Positions 42,762 through 51,019 of a DNA stretch of 64,000 nt are shown piece by piece. The position numbers were made by a program, and so were the translations under genes. Source of the stretch: Flavobacterium sp. 90. Lineage in GTDB: Bacteria; Bacteroidota; Bacteroidia; Flavobacteriales; Flavobacteriaceae. The stretch's first letter is position 1; each line of letters begins with the position of its first letter. Under the pieces are notes generated by a model. It saw only the letters and a list, made by a program, of their open reading frames with translations, was not told where the DNA came from and ran no database searches. The DNA lies in the NCBI RefSeq assembly GCF_004339525.1, contig NZ_SMGE01000001.1, positions 6,572,001 to 6,636,000 of the forward strand, read 5' to 3'.

Positions 42762-43811
42762 CTACAACTCAAATTCAATTTTAAATTCAGCGCCCTTGTT
42801 TTTTCCTTCGCTTGTGGCGCTTAATTTACCTTTATTTCTTTCAATAATTTTTTTACACAAATACAATCCAATTCCGGTAGATAATTCATTTGCAGTTCCT
42901 AATCGGCTCATTTTTGTGAATTTCTTAAACAATTCATCGATCTGAGTTTTATCAAAACCAATTCCTTTATCGATAACTGTTATAATCAAATTTGAGCTTT
43001 GAATAAATATTCGAACTTTTATCTCACTGTCAAAATAAGAGAATTTAATTGCGTTGCTTATTAAATTCACTAAAACCTGAACCAATAAACCTTCGTCAAT
43101 TTTAAGTTTTGCTTCAACTAATTCTAAGCTTAAACTTAATTTAATATTTTTATCAAGTAAACGCTGCTCAAGCTGTTCATTTATAAAAGGCAAAATATTA
43201 GGGAATACAATATTCTTTGGATCATGATTTACTTTAACAATCTGATCTTGTTCTTTTAGAAGTTTTATAAAATTTTCGATGTATCGGAATTGCAAATTTG
43301 TCGACTCACAAATTAATTCTGCAAGATGTTTAATAGAATCTGATGGTTCTTCGCTCAAAATTAACTGTGCCAAACCTTGAGGATTTCCCGCAAAGTTCTT
43401 TAAATCGTGAGAAAGCATATAAATCAAATCTTGTTTTTCGTTTATAAAACTTTCAGATTCATAGATTGATTCCTGAATATTACACATTAACAAACCAGCT
43501 TCATCTGAATATTCTGTTGGTAAAACCGATAATTGTCTGTTATTTCTATAATCATCCAAAGATTTTGAAGCTAAAACAATTGGCTTAATTAGTTGCTTTA
43601 AAACCAAAAGCGTCACTAAAGTCGCCAACAACGTCATTATTAAGGCAAAAATTAAAATAGAAATGGGAGAAATAGTATGGCTTGAAAAAATCACAAAAAA
43701 CAAAATGCCAATCAAAGGAATATGAATACCTATAAAAGCAACGAATAGGAATTTAAACACATAACTTTTTTTCAGAAAGCCAATTTGTGAAAGATTATGA
43801 TACAACTTCAT
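42762..43811 (-). CDS. orphan membrane sensor histidine kinase
   Basis: 349-residue kinase with two N-terminal membrane helices (about 13-33 and 40-65), a HAMP-like linker and a HisKA-type segment with phospho-accepting His in LSHDLKNFAGNP (about 132-143). The HATPase domain follows: N box NLISNAIKFS, G1 DKGIGFD, and G2 GIGLYLCKKI near the C-terminus. There is almost no periplasmic loop, so the signal may be sensed in the membrane. No response regulator lies nearby. The start at 43811 was chosen because an upstream TTG start (43871) falls in a TAACTTTG promoter element. Confidence 0.85.
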   Translation of the reverse strand: MKLYHNLSQIGFLKKSYVFKFLFVAFIGIHIPLIGILFFVIFSSHTISPISILIFALIMTLLATLVTLLVLKQLIKPIVLASKSLDDYRNNRQLSVLPTEYSDEAGLLMCNIQESIYESESFINEKQDLIYMLSHDLKNFAGNPQGLAQLILSEEPSDSIKHLAELICESTNLQFRYIENFIKLLKEQDQIVKVNHDPKNIVFPNILPFINEQLEQRLLDKNIKLSLSLELVEAKLKIDEGLLVQVLVNLISNAIKFSYFDSEIKVRIFIQSSNLIITVIDKGIGFDKTQIDELFKKFTKMSRLGTANELSTGIGLYLCKKIIERNKGKLSATSEGKNKGAEFKIEFEL

Positions 43812-43868
43812 AAAAATAATAACAATACTATAAGTTAACAATGTAGCATTTGGGGTTATTGCTGTAAA

Positions 43869-43876
43869 CAAAGTTA
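43869..43876 (-). promoter_or_regulatory. -7 promoter element of the histidine kinase gene
   Basis: The minus strand reads TAACTTTG, consensus match, about 58 bases before the ATG at 43811. Confidence 0.5.
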
Positions 43877-43959
43877 GTTTTTAAACTTGATAAAACTAGT
43901 AATTTGAAGAATTTGATAAAATATTTTGAAATTTAAATTTATAAAAGTTTACAAACCCT

Positions 43960-43967
43960 TATTTTTG
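43960..43967 (+). promoter_or_regulatory. -7 promoter element of rlmD
   Basis: TATTTTTG, consensus match, ending 4 bases before the rlmD ATG at 43972, which predicts a leaderless or nearly leaderless transcript. Confidence 0.5.
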
Positions 43968-43971
43968 CGCT

Positions 43972-45384
43972 ATGGGAAGAAAAAATACAGACAAAGTTGT
44001 CTTTCATCAAATTCAAGTTCTTGATGCTGGAGCAAAAGGAGTATCAGTTGCTAAAGCTCCTGACGGTAAAGTAATCTTTATTCCGAATGTTGTTCCGGGT
44101 GATGTAGTTGACGTACAAACTTTCAAAAAAAGAAAAGCCTATTATGAAGGCAAAGCCGTAAAATTTCACGAATTTTCAGAACATCGTATTGAACCAATAT
44201 GCGATCATTTTGGCGTTTGTGGAGGATGTAAATGGCAAAATATGAAATACAGCCAACAGTTGTATTACAAACAAAATGAAGTAAAAAACCATTTGCAACG
44301 TATAGGAAAAGTTGAACTTCCTGAATTTGAAACTATTTTAGGTTCGGAAAAACAATTTTTCTATAGAAACAAAATGGAGTTTTCGTTTTCTAACAGCCGT
44401 TGGTTAACCGAAAAAGAAATTGAAAGCACAGAAGATTTAGGAAACAGAAATGCGTTAGGATTTCACATTCCTAAAATGTGGGATAAAATTCTTGATATCA
44501 GCAAATGTCACTTACAGGAAGATCCTTCAAATGCGATCAGAAACGAAATCAGAGCTTTTGCAAACGAGCACAATTTAGCTTTCTTTAATCCGAGAGAACA
44601 TTCTGGATTATTGAGAACTTTAATGATTCGTACGGCTTCAACAGGCGAAATTATGGTTTTGATTCAGTTTTTCGAAAATGACAAAAAGAACCGCGAATTA
44701 GTTTTAGATCATCTTTACGAGAAATTTCCGCAAATTACTTCATTACAATATGTTGTAAACGCAAAACAAAACGATACGATCTACGATCAGGATATCAAAC
44801 TATATAAAGGTAGAGATTATATTCTGGAAGAAATGGAAGGTTTAAAATTCAGCATCAATGCTAAATCTTTTTACCAAACCAACTCTGACCAAGCATACGA
44901 ATTATACAAAATAACACGTGATTATGCCGGATTAACCGGAGAAGAAACTGTTTATGATTTATATACCGGAACTGGAACTATCGCGCAATTCGTTTCTAAA
45001 AAAGCAAAAAAAGTAATTGGAGTAGAAAGTGTTCCTGAAGCAATTCTGGATGCTAAAGCAAATGCCGAACGCAATAATATAACGAATTGTGAGTTTTTTG
45101 TAGGGGACATGAAAGTCGTTTTCAACGAAGCTTTTATTGCTCAACACGGCAAACCTGACGTTATCATTACAGATCCACCAAGAGATGGTATGCATAAAGA
45201 TGTAATTGAACAAATCTTGAAAATTGCTCCTAAAAAAGTAGTTTATGTAAGTTGTAACTCGGCAACACAAGCGCGTGATTTAGCTTTAATGGATGAAAAA
45301 TACAAGGTAACACGTGTGAGACCAGTTGATATGTTTCCGCAAACGCATCATGTTGAAAATGTTGTACTTTTAGAACTTAGATAA
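43972..45384 (+). CDS. rlmD: 23S rRNA (uracil-5-)-methyltransferase RlmD/RumA family
   Basis: 470-residue SAM-dependent enzyme methylating C5 of a uracil in 23S rRNA (U1939 in E. coli). The N-terminal TRAM-like domain (about 1-75) is followed by the iron-sulfur cysteines in CDHFGVCGGCKW (about 78-89) with a fourth Cys near KCHLQ. The Rossmann domain has DLYTGTGT (about 329-336) and DPPRDG (about 402-407). The catalytic cysteine is in VYVSCNSA (about 426). It heads an operon with DUF6452 and DUF6048 genes. Confidence 0.93.
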   Translation: MGRKNTDKVVFHQIQVLDAGAKGVSVAKAPDGKVIFIPNVVPGDVVDVQTFKKRKAYYEGKAVKFHEFSEHRIEPICDHFGVCGGCKWQNMKYSQQLYYKQNEVKNHLQRIGKVELPEFETILGSEKQFFYRNKMEFSFSNSRWLTEKEIESTEDLGNRNALGFHIPKMWDKILDISKCHLQEDPSNAIRNEIRAFANEHNLAFFNPREHSGLLRTLMIRTASTGEIMVLIQFFENDKKNRELVLDHLYEKFPQITSLQYVVNAKQNDTIYDQDIKLYKGRDYILEEMEGLKFSINAKSFYQTNSDQAYELYKITRDYAGLTGEETVYDLYTGTGTIAQFVSKKAKKVIGVESVPEAILDAKANAERNNITNCEFFVGDMKVVFNEAFIAQHGKPDVIITDPPRDGMHKDVIEQILKIAPKKVVYVSCNSATQARDLALMDEKYKVTRVRPVDMFPQTHHVENVVLLELR

Positions 45385-45397
45385 CAAAAAACTATAA

Positions 45398-45964
45398 ATG
45401 AAAAAAATAGTCGCTTTTTTATTACTCTTTACTTTTGGCTTATCAAGCTGTGAGAAAGATGATATTTGTGATCCTACCACACCTACTACTCCCCGATTGG
45501 TAATATCATTTTATGATAATGCCGATGCGACTTTGCCTAAAAAAGTGGTTAATTTAAAAGTAGTTGGAAAAGATAAAGACGGAAAGGATCTGCCTACCGG
45601 AATTGTATTTAACGAAAGCAGTACAACCGATACTAAGTATTATGCAAATGCTACTTCAATTTCAATTCCGTTAAAGACAAATGAAAATTCTACTACTTAT
45701 AGTTTTATTTATAATGCTGCAAGTACAGATCCTACTTTGACTAATACAGATGTAATAAGATTTGACTATACACACAAAGATTCATATGTATCGAGAGCAT
45801 GCGGTTTCAAAACTGTCTTTACATTAAATCCTTTTGTTACAGCACCTCCATCACAACCTTTTCTACTAAATCCGGGAACAGACGGAGCCTGGATGAGAGT
45901 AATTAATGTAGAACAATATAACATTGAATCTGAAAATGAGACACACATTAAAATATACTTTTAG
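45398..45964 (+). CDS. DUF6452 lipoprotein
   Basis: 188-residue predicted lipoprotein with lipobox GLSSC (C18) and early CDPTTPTTP. The mature part is beta-rich (LVISFYDN, FIYNAAST, DVIRFDYTH). It matches DUF6452, a Bacteroidota family typically encoded next to DUF6048 and an RNA methyltransferase; the function is unknown, probably in the outer membrane/periplasm. It follows rlmD by 13 bases and overlaps the DUF6048 gene by 29 bases. Confidence 0.82.
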   Translation: MKKIVAFLLLFTFGLSSCEKDDICDPTTPTTPRLVISFYDNADATLPKKVVNLKVVGKDKDGKDLPTGIVFNESSTTDTKYYANATSISIPLKTNENSTTYSFIYNAASTDPTLTNTDVIRFDYTHKDSYVSRACGFKTVFTLNPFVTAPPSQPFLLNPGTDGAWMRVINVEQYNIESENETHIKIYF

Positions 45965-46772
45965 TTTTTGCCTTTTGTTTTCAATGTTTTTGGTTCAGGC
46001 ACAAGAAACACCTGCTACAGCAACCAAAGAAATTGTTCAGGAAAAGCCAAAACTAAAATCAAAAACAGAACCAGCGAAACCAGCTAAACCCGCAATTCAG
46101 GAAACTAAAAAAGATTCTGTTCCAAAAACAGATCGTTATGGTTTGCGCGTAGGTGTCGATTTATATAAATTAACCCGTGGTTTTTACGACAAAGATTATA
46201 AAGGTGTTGAATTTGTGGGAGATTTTCGCTTGACGAAAAAATACTATCTGGCAGCTGAACTTGGTTTTGAAGATAAAACCACTGATGATGACAGATTAAA
46301 CTCAACAGCAACGGGAACTTATATAAAAGGAGGTTTTGACTATAATACGTATCAAAACTGGCTTGACATGGAAAACCTGATTACGATAGGTATGCGAGGC
46401 GGTTTTAGTAATTTTAGTCAACAATTAAATAGTTATAAAATCTATAACGCTAATCCGTATTGGGGAGAACAGCCTGCGATTGTTTCCGGTGAAAAATACA
46501 ACGGCTTAACGGCCGCTTGGATTGAAGTTGCCTTAGGAATAAAAGCAAAAGTATTCAATAATATATTTGTTGGTTTTGGAGTTCAGCTAAAACTTTTGGC
46601 TATGAATAACAAACCAAGTGGTTTTGATAATCTTTATATTCCCGGTTTCAACAGAACCTATGATGGAAGTTTTGGAGTAGGTTTCAATTATACCGTTTCT
46701 TACTTTATACCTTTATACAAGAAAAAAGTAATTGTACCAGAAACTGTGAAAGAAATTCCTAAAAAGAAATAA
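45936..46772 (+). CDS. DUF6048 outer-membrane protein
   Basis: 278-residue protein with a cleavable signal peptide (MRHTLKYTFSF...VQAQ), a Pro/Lys/Thr-rich linker (about 30-65) and a beta-strand-rich domain (RVGVDLYKL, YYLAAELGFED, TYIKGGFDYN, FVGFGVQLKL, GVGFNYTVSYFIPLY) consistent with an outer-membrane barrel of about eight strands. It matches DUF6048. The start at 45936 gives a clean signal peptide; the in-frame TTG at 45924 is less likely. It overlaps the DUF6452 gene, and the pair probably works together. Confidence 0.83.
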   Translation: MRHTLKYTFSFCLLFSMFLVQAQETPATATKEIVQEKPKLKSKTEPAKPAKPAIQETKKDSVPKTDRYGLRVGVDLYKLTRGFYDKDYKGVEFVGDFRLTKKYYLAAELGFEDKTTDDDRLNSTATGTYIKGGFDYNTYQNWLDMENLITIGMRGGFSNFSQQLNSYKIYNANPYWGEQPAIVSGEKYNGLTAAWIEVALGIKAKVFNNIFVGFGVQLKLLAMNNKPSGFDNLYIPGFNRTYDGSFGVGFNYTVSYFIPLYKKKVIVPETVKEIPKKK

Positions 46773-46791
46773 TTAGGTTTTCTTCTAAAAT

Positions 46792-46828
46792 AAAAAGAGT
46801 CCCAAATTCAAAATTTGGGACTCTTTTT
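46792..46828. terminator. bidirectional terminator after DUF6048
   Basis: Perfect 16-base arms 46792-46807 and 46813-46828 with a 5-base loop, containing a GAGTCCC/GGGACTC core with an A-run and a T-run. It separates the convergent rlmD operon and racemase operon. Confidence 0.9.
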
Positions 46829-46850
46829 TTATATCTATATATTGATTTTC

Positions 46851-47543
46851 TTAAGATAATTGAAAAGCTATTGCAGCATTTGAATGTATTAAAGTTGTAT
46901 CAAAAACAGGAACAGAAACATCTTCGGGTTTTATAACCAAAGGAAGTTCTGTACAACCCAGAATAATTCCTTCTGCCCCATTTGCTATCAATTCATTCGA
47001 AATCCTTAAAATACGTTTCTTCGTTTCATCAGTAAAAACGCCTTTCCCTAACTCTTCGAAGATTGCGGTGTGTAGAAAATCTCTATCATCACTATTTTCC
47101 GGAATAATAGCTTCAATGCCTTTATTGATTAGTTTGTTTTTAAAAAAATCAAGTTCCATTGTAAACTTAGTTCCCAATAGCGCTACTTTTTTAAGTTTCT
47201 GCTTCTCAATTTCTATTGCCGTTTCTGTTGCAATATGAATAACAGGTAAATCAATTGCAGCTTCCAATTTATCAGCAATAAGATGCATTGTATTGGCGCC
47301 CAAAACAATTGCTTCTGCTCCACCCGATTTTAAGAATTGACAACCTTTAAAAAGCATTTCAAAAGTACGATCCCAATCATTGGCATCATTATTCTTTTTG
47401 ATATCGGCATAATTGAACGAATAAATCAAACATTCCGAGAAGTTAAGCCCTCCCATTTTCTTATTGATTCCTTCATTTATAAGTTTGTAATAATCTGCTG
47501 TAGAAACCCAGCTAATTCCGCCTATAAGTCCAATTATCTTCAT
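46851..47543 (-). CDS. aspartate/glutamate racemase family protein
   Basis: 230-residue cofactor-independent racemase resembling YgeA. It has IGLIGGISWVSTADYY at the start, the first active-site segment LGANTMH (about 82-88, Thr in place of the first catalytic Cys, as in YgeA-type enzymes) and the second catalytic Cys in ILGCTELPL (about 195-203). It likely interconverts D/L-aspartate or glutamate or related amino acids. It is downstream of a small membrane protein gene on the same strand (19-base gap). Confidence 0.88.
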   Translation of the reverse strand: MKIIGLIGGISWVSTADYYKLINEGINKKMGGLNFSECLIYSFNYADIKKNNDANDWDRTFEMLFKGCQFLKSGGAEAIVLGANTMHLIADKLEAAIDLPVIHIATETAIEIEKQKLKKVALLGTKFTMELDFFKNKLINKGIEAIIPENSDDRDFLHTAIFEELGKGVFTDETKKRILRISNELIANGAEGIILGCTELPLVIKPEDVSVPVFDTTLIHSNAAIAFQLS

Positions 47544-47562
47544 ACAAAAATCATTTTTTTAG

Positions 47563-47799
47563 TTATCCTATTTCTCTAATTCCTTTTATAAAAATCCATT
47601 TCATAAACAACTTCTCGCCATCTTTGGTTCTTACCGCCTGAAATTTAGGCGAAATCAATGTCGCCACTATAAAAGACGTCATCGGAATCCAAAGACCTGT
47701 TAATTGAGTATATGTTGCAACCACGAATCTTCCGGCAATAAATAAAATTGCGAAACATCCTAATTGGTATAAAAAAGCTCTTACTTGTAGTTTTGACAT
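47563..47799 (-). CDS. small membrane protein of unknown function
   Basis: 78 residues with two hydrophobic segments (about 7-30 and 33-50) and a basic C-terminus (KFQAVRTKDGEKLFMKW). Probably an inner-membrane protein with two helices. The family is not recognised, but coding looks real: no unusual composition, and it sits in a tight unit with the racemase gene. Confidence 0.68.
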   Translation of the reverse strand: MSKLQVRAFLYQLGCFAILFIAGRFVVATYTQLTGLWIPMTSFIVATLISPKFQAVRTKDGEKLFMKWIFIKGIREIG

Positions 47800-47813
47800 T
47801 TTTTTTAGAGTTG

Positions 47814-47970
47814 CTAAGGTTCTGAGACTCTAAGTTTCTAAGGTTTAATTTAGAAACTTATTTTACGGAACCTTAAATTTATTGTATTATTATAAGATTA
47901 AAACACTAAACACAAAGCTAAAAAACTTAGTACCTCAGTATCTTACAAACTTAGAAACTCAGAACCTTAG
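47814..47970. repeat. degenerate inverted repeat bounded by CTAAGGTTCTGAG
   Basis: CTAAGGTTCTGAG (47814-47826) is repeated in exact inverted form at 47958-47970, with further partly inverted words (TAAGTTTCTAAGG, TTAGAAACTT) between. The right arm includes the stop codon of the RlmL-like gene. It shares words with 42147-42320. Confidence 0.65.
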
Positions 47971-49124
47971 ATCTGAAATTTCGTTCTCTTACTACCTTCG
48001 TACATTTCGTATTTTACCAAACGTGCTTCAAGGCTTGCGTTAAAAAGTTTGATTTTACGGGAAGGTTTTAGTCCCACAAATTTTAAGGCTTCAAGATTTG
48101 CGGTGATAAACCAAGCGTTTGTTCCCGGGTAACTTTTCTTTAAAGTATCTCCAATGTTTTTGTAGAATTCTTCCATATGAATATCCAAACGCTCATCATA
48201 AGGCGGATTAAAAACCATATGCAGCTTTCCTTCTACTTCTTTTTCAGTGTCAAAAAAGTTGTTTTCAGAAACCGTAACATAATCCTCCAAATTGGCATTT
48301 CTGATATTGTCTTTGGCTTTATTTACAGCACTTGGTGCTTTATCAAAACCTTTAATAGTATAGTGGAATTCTTTTGTTTTTTTCATCAGACTGTTTACAA
48401 TCTGATCAAATAAATCATTATCCCAGTCTTTCCATTTTTCGAATGCAAATTCTTTTCTGTTGATATTTGCCGGAATATTACAAGCAATCATCGCAGCTTC
48501 TGCAAGGAAAGTACCTGAACCACACATTGGATCCAAAAAGTGACTTTGTCCTTCCCAACCCGATAATAATAAGATTCCCGCAGCCAAAACTTCGTTGATT
48601 GGCGCAATGTTAGTCGCCGTTCTGTAACCACGCTGATGCAATGAATTTCCAGATGTATCTAATGCAACCGAAACCTGATCTTTATCAATATGAATGTTAA
48701 TTCTCAAATCCGGAAATGCTTTATCAATACTTGGGCGTTGTCCTGTTCTTTCTCTAAATTGATCCACAATTGCATCTTTACATTTTTGAGAAACAAACTC
48801 TGAGTGATTAAAATAAGTCGAATGCACCGTCGCATCAATTACAAAAGTCTGGTTTGCATTTAATAATTTAGACCAGTTAACACCCGAAATTCCTTTATAT
48901 AATGCTTGTTCGTTATTGGCTCTGAACGAGTAAATAGGTTTTAAAACTTTAAGGGCAGTACGCAAAGACAAATTGGCTTTGTACATAAAACCTTTATCAC
49001 CTTTAAAGCTCACCATTCTCACTCCTTTTTCGACATCCTGAGCGCCAAGAGCACGCAATTCATTCTCTAATATTTCTTCAAAACCAAAAAAACATTTGGC
49101 AATCATTCTAAAATTTTCTTCCAT
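47967..49124 (-). CDS. THUMP-domain SAM-dependent RNA methyltransferase (RlmL-like)
   Basis: 385-residue protein with an N-terminal THUMP/ferredoxin-like RNA-binding part (about 1-155) and a C-terminal methyltransferase (about 160-375). Motifs seen: LDPMCGSGTFLAEAA (about 195-209) and the catalytic NPPYDERL (about 298-305), typical of N2-guanine methyltransferases acting on 23S rRNA (RlmL N-terminal half) or tRNA. The RlmK half is missing, as usual for this family in Bacteroidota. The start at 49124 (MEENFRMIAKC) is preferred to an in-frame start 13 codons upstream. Confidence 0.9.
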   Translation of the reverse strand: MEENFRMIAKCFFGFEEILENELRALGAQDVEKGVRMVSFKGDKGFMYKANLSLRTALKVLKPIYSFRANNEQALYKGISGVNWSKLLNANQTFVIDATVHSTYFNHSEFVSQKCKDAIVDQFRERTGQRPSIDKAFPDLRINIHIDKDQVSVALDTSGNSLHQRGYRTATNIAPINEVLAAGILLLSGWEGQSHFLDPMCGSGTFLAEAAMIACNIPANINRKEFAFEKWKDWDNDLFDQIVNSLMKKTKEFHYTIKGFDKAPSAVNKAKDNIRNANLEDYVTVSENNFFDTEKEVEGKLHMVFNPPYDERLDIHMEEFYKNIGDTLKKSYPGTNAWFITANLEALKFVGLKPSRKIKLFNASLEARLVKYEMYEGSKRTKFQI

Positions 49125-49218
49125 CTTTATTTTTGTATTAAAAAAAACTCCGATCGCAAACACACATCTGATTATTCAGGTATCGTCACGAAATAGTTAT
49201 TTTTCGGCAAAAATACAC

Positions 49219-49226
49219 TAAATTTG
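49219..49226 (+). promoter_or_regulatory. -7 promoter element of the methyltransferase at 49257
   Basis: TAAATTTG, consensus match, 30 bases before the ATG; no clear -33. Confidence 0.45.
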
Positions 49227-49256
49227 CGGTACTTTGAATTAATTGAAATAGAATAA

Positions 49257-50021
49257 ATGTCTGAAGCACCAAACTCATCAACACCAAATCAGGAACGTAA
49301 CACTCAAAACTGGTTCACATCATGGTTTGATACTCCGTATTATCACATTCTTTATAAAGACCGAAATTACAGAGAAGCGCAGATTTTTATGGATAATCTT
49401 ACGCATTATTTAAACCTTCCTGAAAAAGCAAAAGTTCTTGACTTAGCTTGCGGAAAAGGGCGTCATTCTATATACTTAAACCAATTAGGTTTTAACGTTT
49501 TAGGCGCTGATTTATCTGAAAACAGTATCGCCGAAGCCAGCAAAAACAGCAACGAAACCCTGCATTTTAAAGTGCACGACATGCGCGAGCCTTTCGAAGA
49601 AAAATTTGATGCTATTTTTAATTTGTTCACTAGTTTCGGATATTTCGAAAGTGACGATGACAACTTAACAACCTTAAAAGCAATAAAAGAAAGCTTGTCT
49701 GAATATGGTTTTGCTGTAATTGATTTCATGAATGTAAATCAGGTAATCGAAACTTTAGTTCCTGAAGAAGTAAAAACCGTTGAAGGAATCGATTTTAAAA
49801 TTAAAAGATATGTTGAAGATGGACATATTTTTAAAGAAATAGATTTTGAAGATCAAGGTCAAACCTATCATTTTACCGAAAAAGTAAAAGCCCTGACTTT
49901 AAAAGATTTTGAAGAATTAATGGCCGAAGCCGGTATTTTTCTGCTGGATATTTTTGGAGACTACAAACTAAAAAAGTTTCACAAATTAGAAAGCGAACGA
50001 TTAATCATGATTTTTAAATAA
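49257..50021 (+). CDS. class I SAM-dependent methyltransferase
   Basis: 254-residue soluble methyltransferase. The N-terminal WFTSWFDTPYYHILYKDR (about 18-35) is shared by a Bacteroidota subgroup. Motif I is VLDLACGKGRHS (about 62-73), motif II GADLSENSI (about 83-91) and motif IV AIFNLFTSFGYFE. The substrate is unknown. It is divergent from the RlmL-like gene, with a repeat-rich 93-base gap after it. Confidence 0.87.
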   Translation: MSEAPNSSTPNQERNTQNWFTSWFDTPYYHILYKDRNYREAQIFMDNLTHYLNLPEKAKVLDLACGKGRHSIYLNQLGFNVLGADLSENSIAEASKNSNETLHFKVHDMREPFEEKFDAIFNLFTSFGYFESDDDNLTTLKAIKESLSEYGFAVIDFMNVNQVIETLVPEEVKTVEGIDFKIKRYVEDGHIFKEIDFEDQGQTYHFTEKVKALTLKDFEELMAEAGIFLLDIFGDYKLKKFHKLESERLIMIFK

Positions 50022-50114
50022 AATTGGTGAATCGTTTAGTTGTTTAACCGTTTAATCGCATAAACAAATAAAACAATTAACCGATTAAACAAATCAACGA
50101 TTAAACAATAAAAA
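50022..50114. repeat. short degenerate repeats of GTTTAATCG/CGATTAAAC type
   Basis: At least five variants of the words CGTTTAAT, CGATTAAAC and ACAATTAA occur in both orientations within 93 bases. It may be able to fold into alternative hairpins after the methyltransferase gene. Confidence 0.5.
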
Positions 50115-50783
50115 ATGAGTTATTTATTACCCTTAATTTCTGTACTTTTAGGATATATTGTGGCTTTGTTTTTAAAACCTAAAAGCAAAACCAATCTAAA
50201 ATTATTACTAGCATTTAGCGGTTCATTTTTACTATCGTTAACCGTAATGCATTTATTGCCGGAAGTTTACGAATCACACAATCACAACATTGGTTTATTT
50301 ATTATGGCTGGGATTTTGTTCCAGATCATATTAGAATTTTTCTCAAAAGGAGCCGAACATGGACACGTTCACGGACATGCACAAATGTCTCAAATCCCTT
50401 GGTTGCTTTTTATCAGTTTGTGTATTCATGCTTTTTTAGAAGGTTTTCCCGTTAGTCATCACCACGATTTAGCAGTAGGAATTGCGATTCATCACTTGCC
50501 AATCGCCGTGATTCTAACCACTTTTTTCATCAATGCAAATCTGGACAAAAAAGCAATTTTTGTGTTCATGCTTACCTTTGCGATCATGACGCCTTTGGGC
50601 ACAATTGCTTCCGAATATTTGCCTTTTCTAAACGAATATTATACCCAAATAACAGCAATCGTAATTGGAATCTTATTTCATATTTCATCAACAATTATTT
50701 TTGAAAGCAGCGAAGGACATAAATTCAATATTGCTAAAGTTTCAATGATAGTTCTAGGAATTTTATTGGCATTCTTATTATAA
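50115..50783 (+). CDS. ZIP-family metal transporter
   Basis: 222-residue inner-membrane protein with about eight helices. It has the ZIP-family histidine-rich loop EHGHVHGHAQ (about 78-87), helix IV motif HAFLEGFPVSHHHDLAVGIA (about 106-125) and helix V motif IHHLPIAVIL (about 126-135) that form the metal pathway. It probably brings in zinc or another divalent cation. No zinc regulator site could be made out. Located after repeat sequences; monocistronic. Confidence 0.88.
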   Translation: MSYLLPLISVLLGYIVALFLKPKSKTNLKLLLAFSGSFLLSLTVMHLLPEVYESHNHNIGLFIMAGILFQIILEFFSKGAEHGHVHGHAQMSQIPWLLFISLCIHAFLEGFPVSHHHDLAVGIAIHHLPIAVILTTFFINANLDKKAIFVFMLTFAIMTPLGTIASEYLPFLNEYYTQITAIVIGILFHISSTIIFESSEGHKFNIAKVSMIVLGILLAFLL

Positions 50784-50957
50784 TTTGGGCGTGACCACAT
50801 TCACAAAAGGCGCTATTTAACAAACCGCTTATGCGCGCCTTTCGCAAATACGGTCGGGCTATCCATACTACTTCGGTAGTTTACTCCTATCCCTCACGCA
50901 AAAAACAAGAACTTATCGTTAAAATAAATACCTAACAGGTTTTAAAAACCTGTTAGG
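50784..50957. repeat. dispersed flavobacterial intergenic element plus palindrome
   Basis: 50787-50900 (beginning GGGCGTGACCAC, with GGTCGGGCTATCC in the middle, ending TCCTATCCCTCACGCA) looks like an intergenic element that I recall seeing in many Flavobacterium genomes. It is GC-richer than its surroundings. It is followed by CCTAACAGGTTTT-A-AAAACCTGTTAGG (50931-50957), a near-perfect palindrome with 13-base arms that can end transcription from either side. Confidence 0.65.
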
Positions 50958-51019
50958 ATACTAAATAGACAAAGTAAAGTTCCTGTATTATCTAATTTTC
51001 TAATTGACACTTTATCTAA

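Noticed and set aside
50784..50900. Possible tRNA or small structured RNA because of higher GC
   Set aside because: No cloverleaf or TTCGA-type T-loop arrangement was found; better explained as a dispersed intergenic element.
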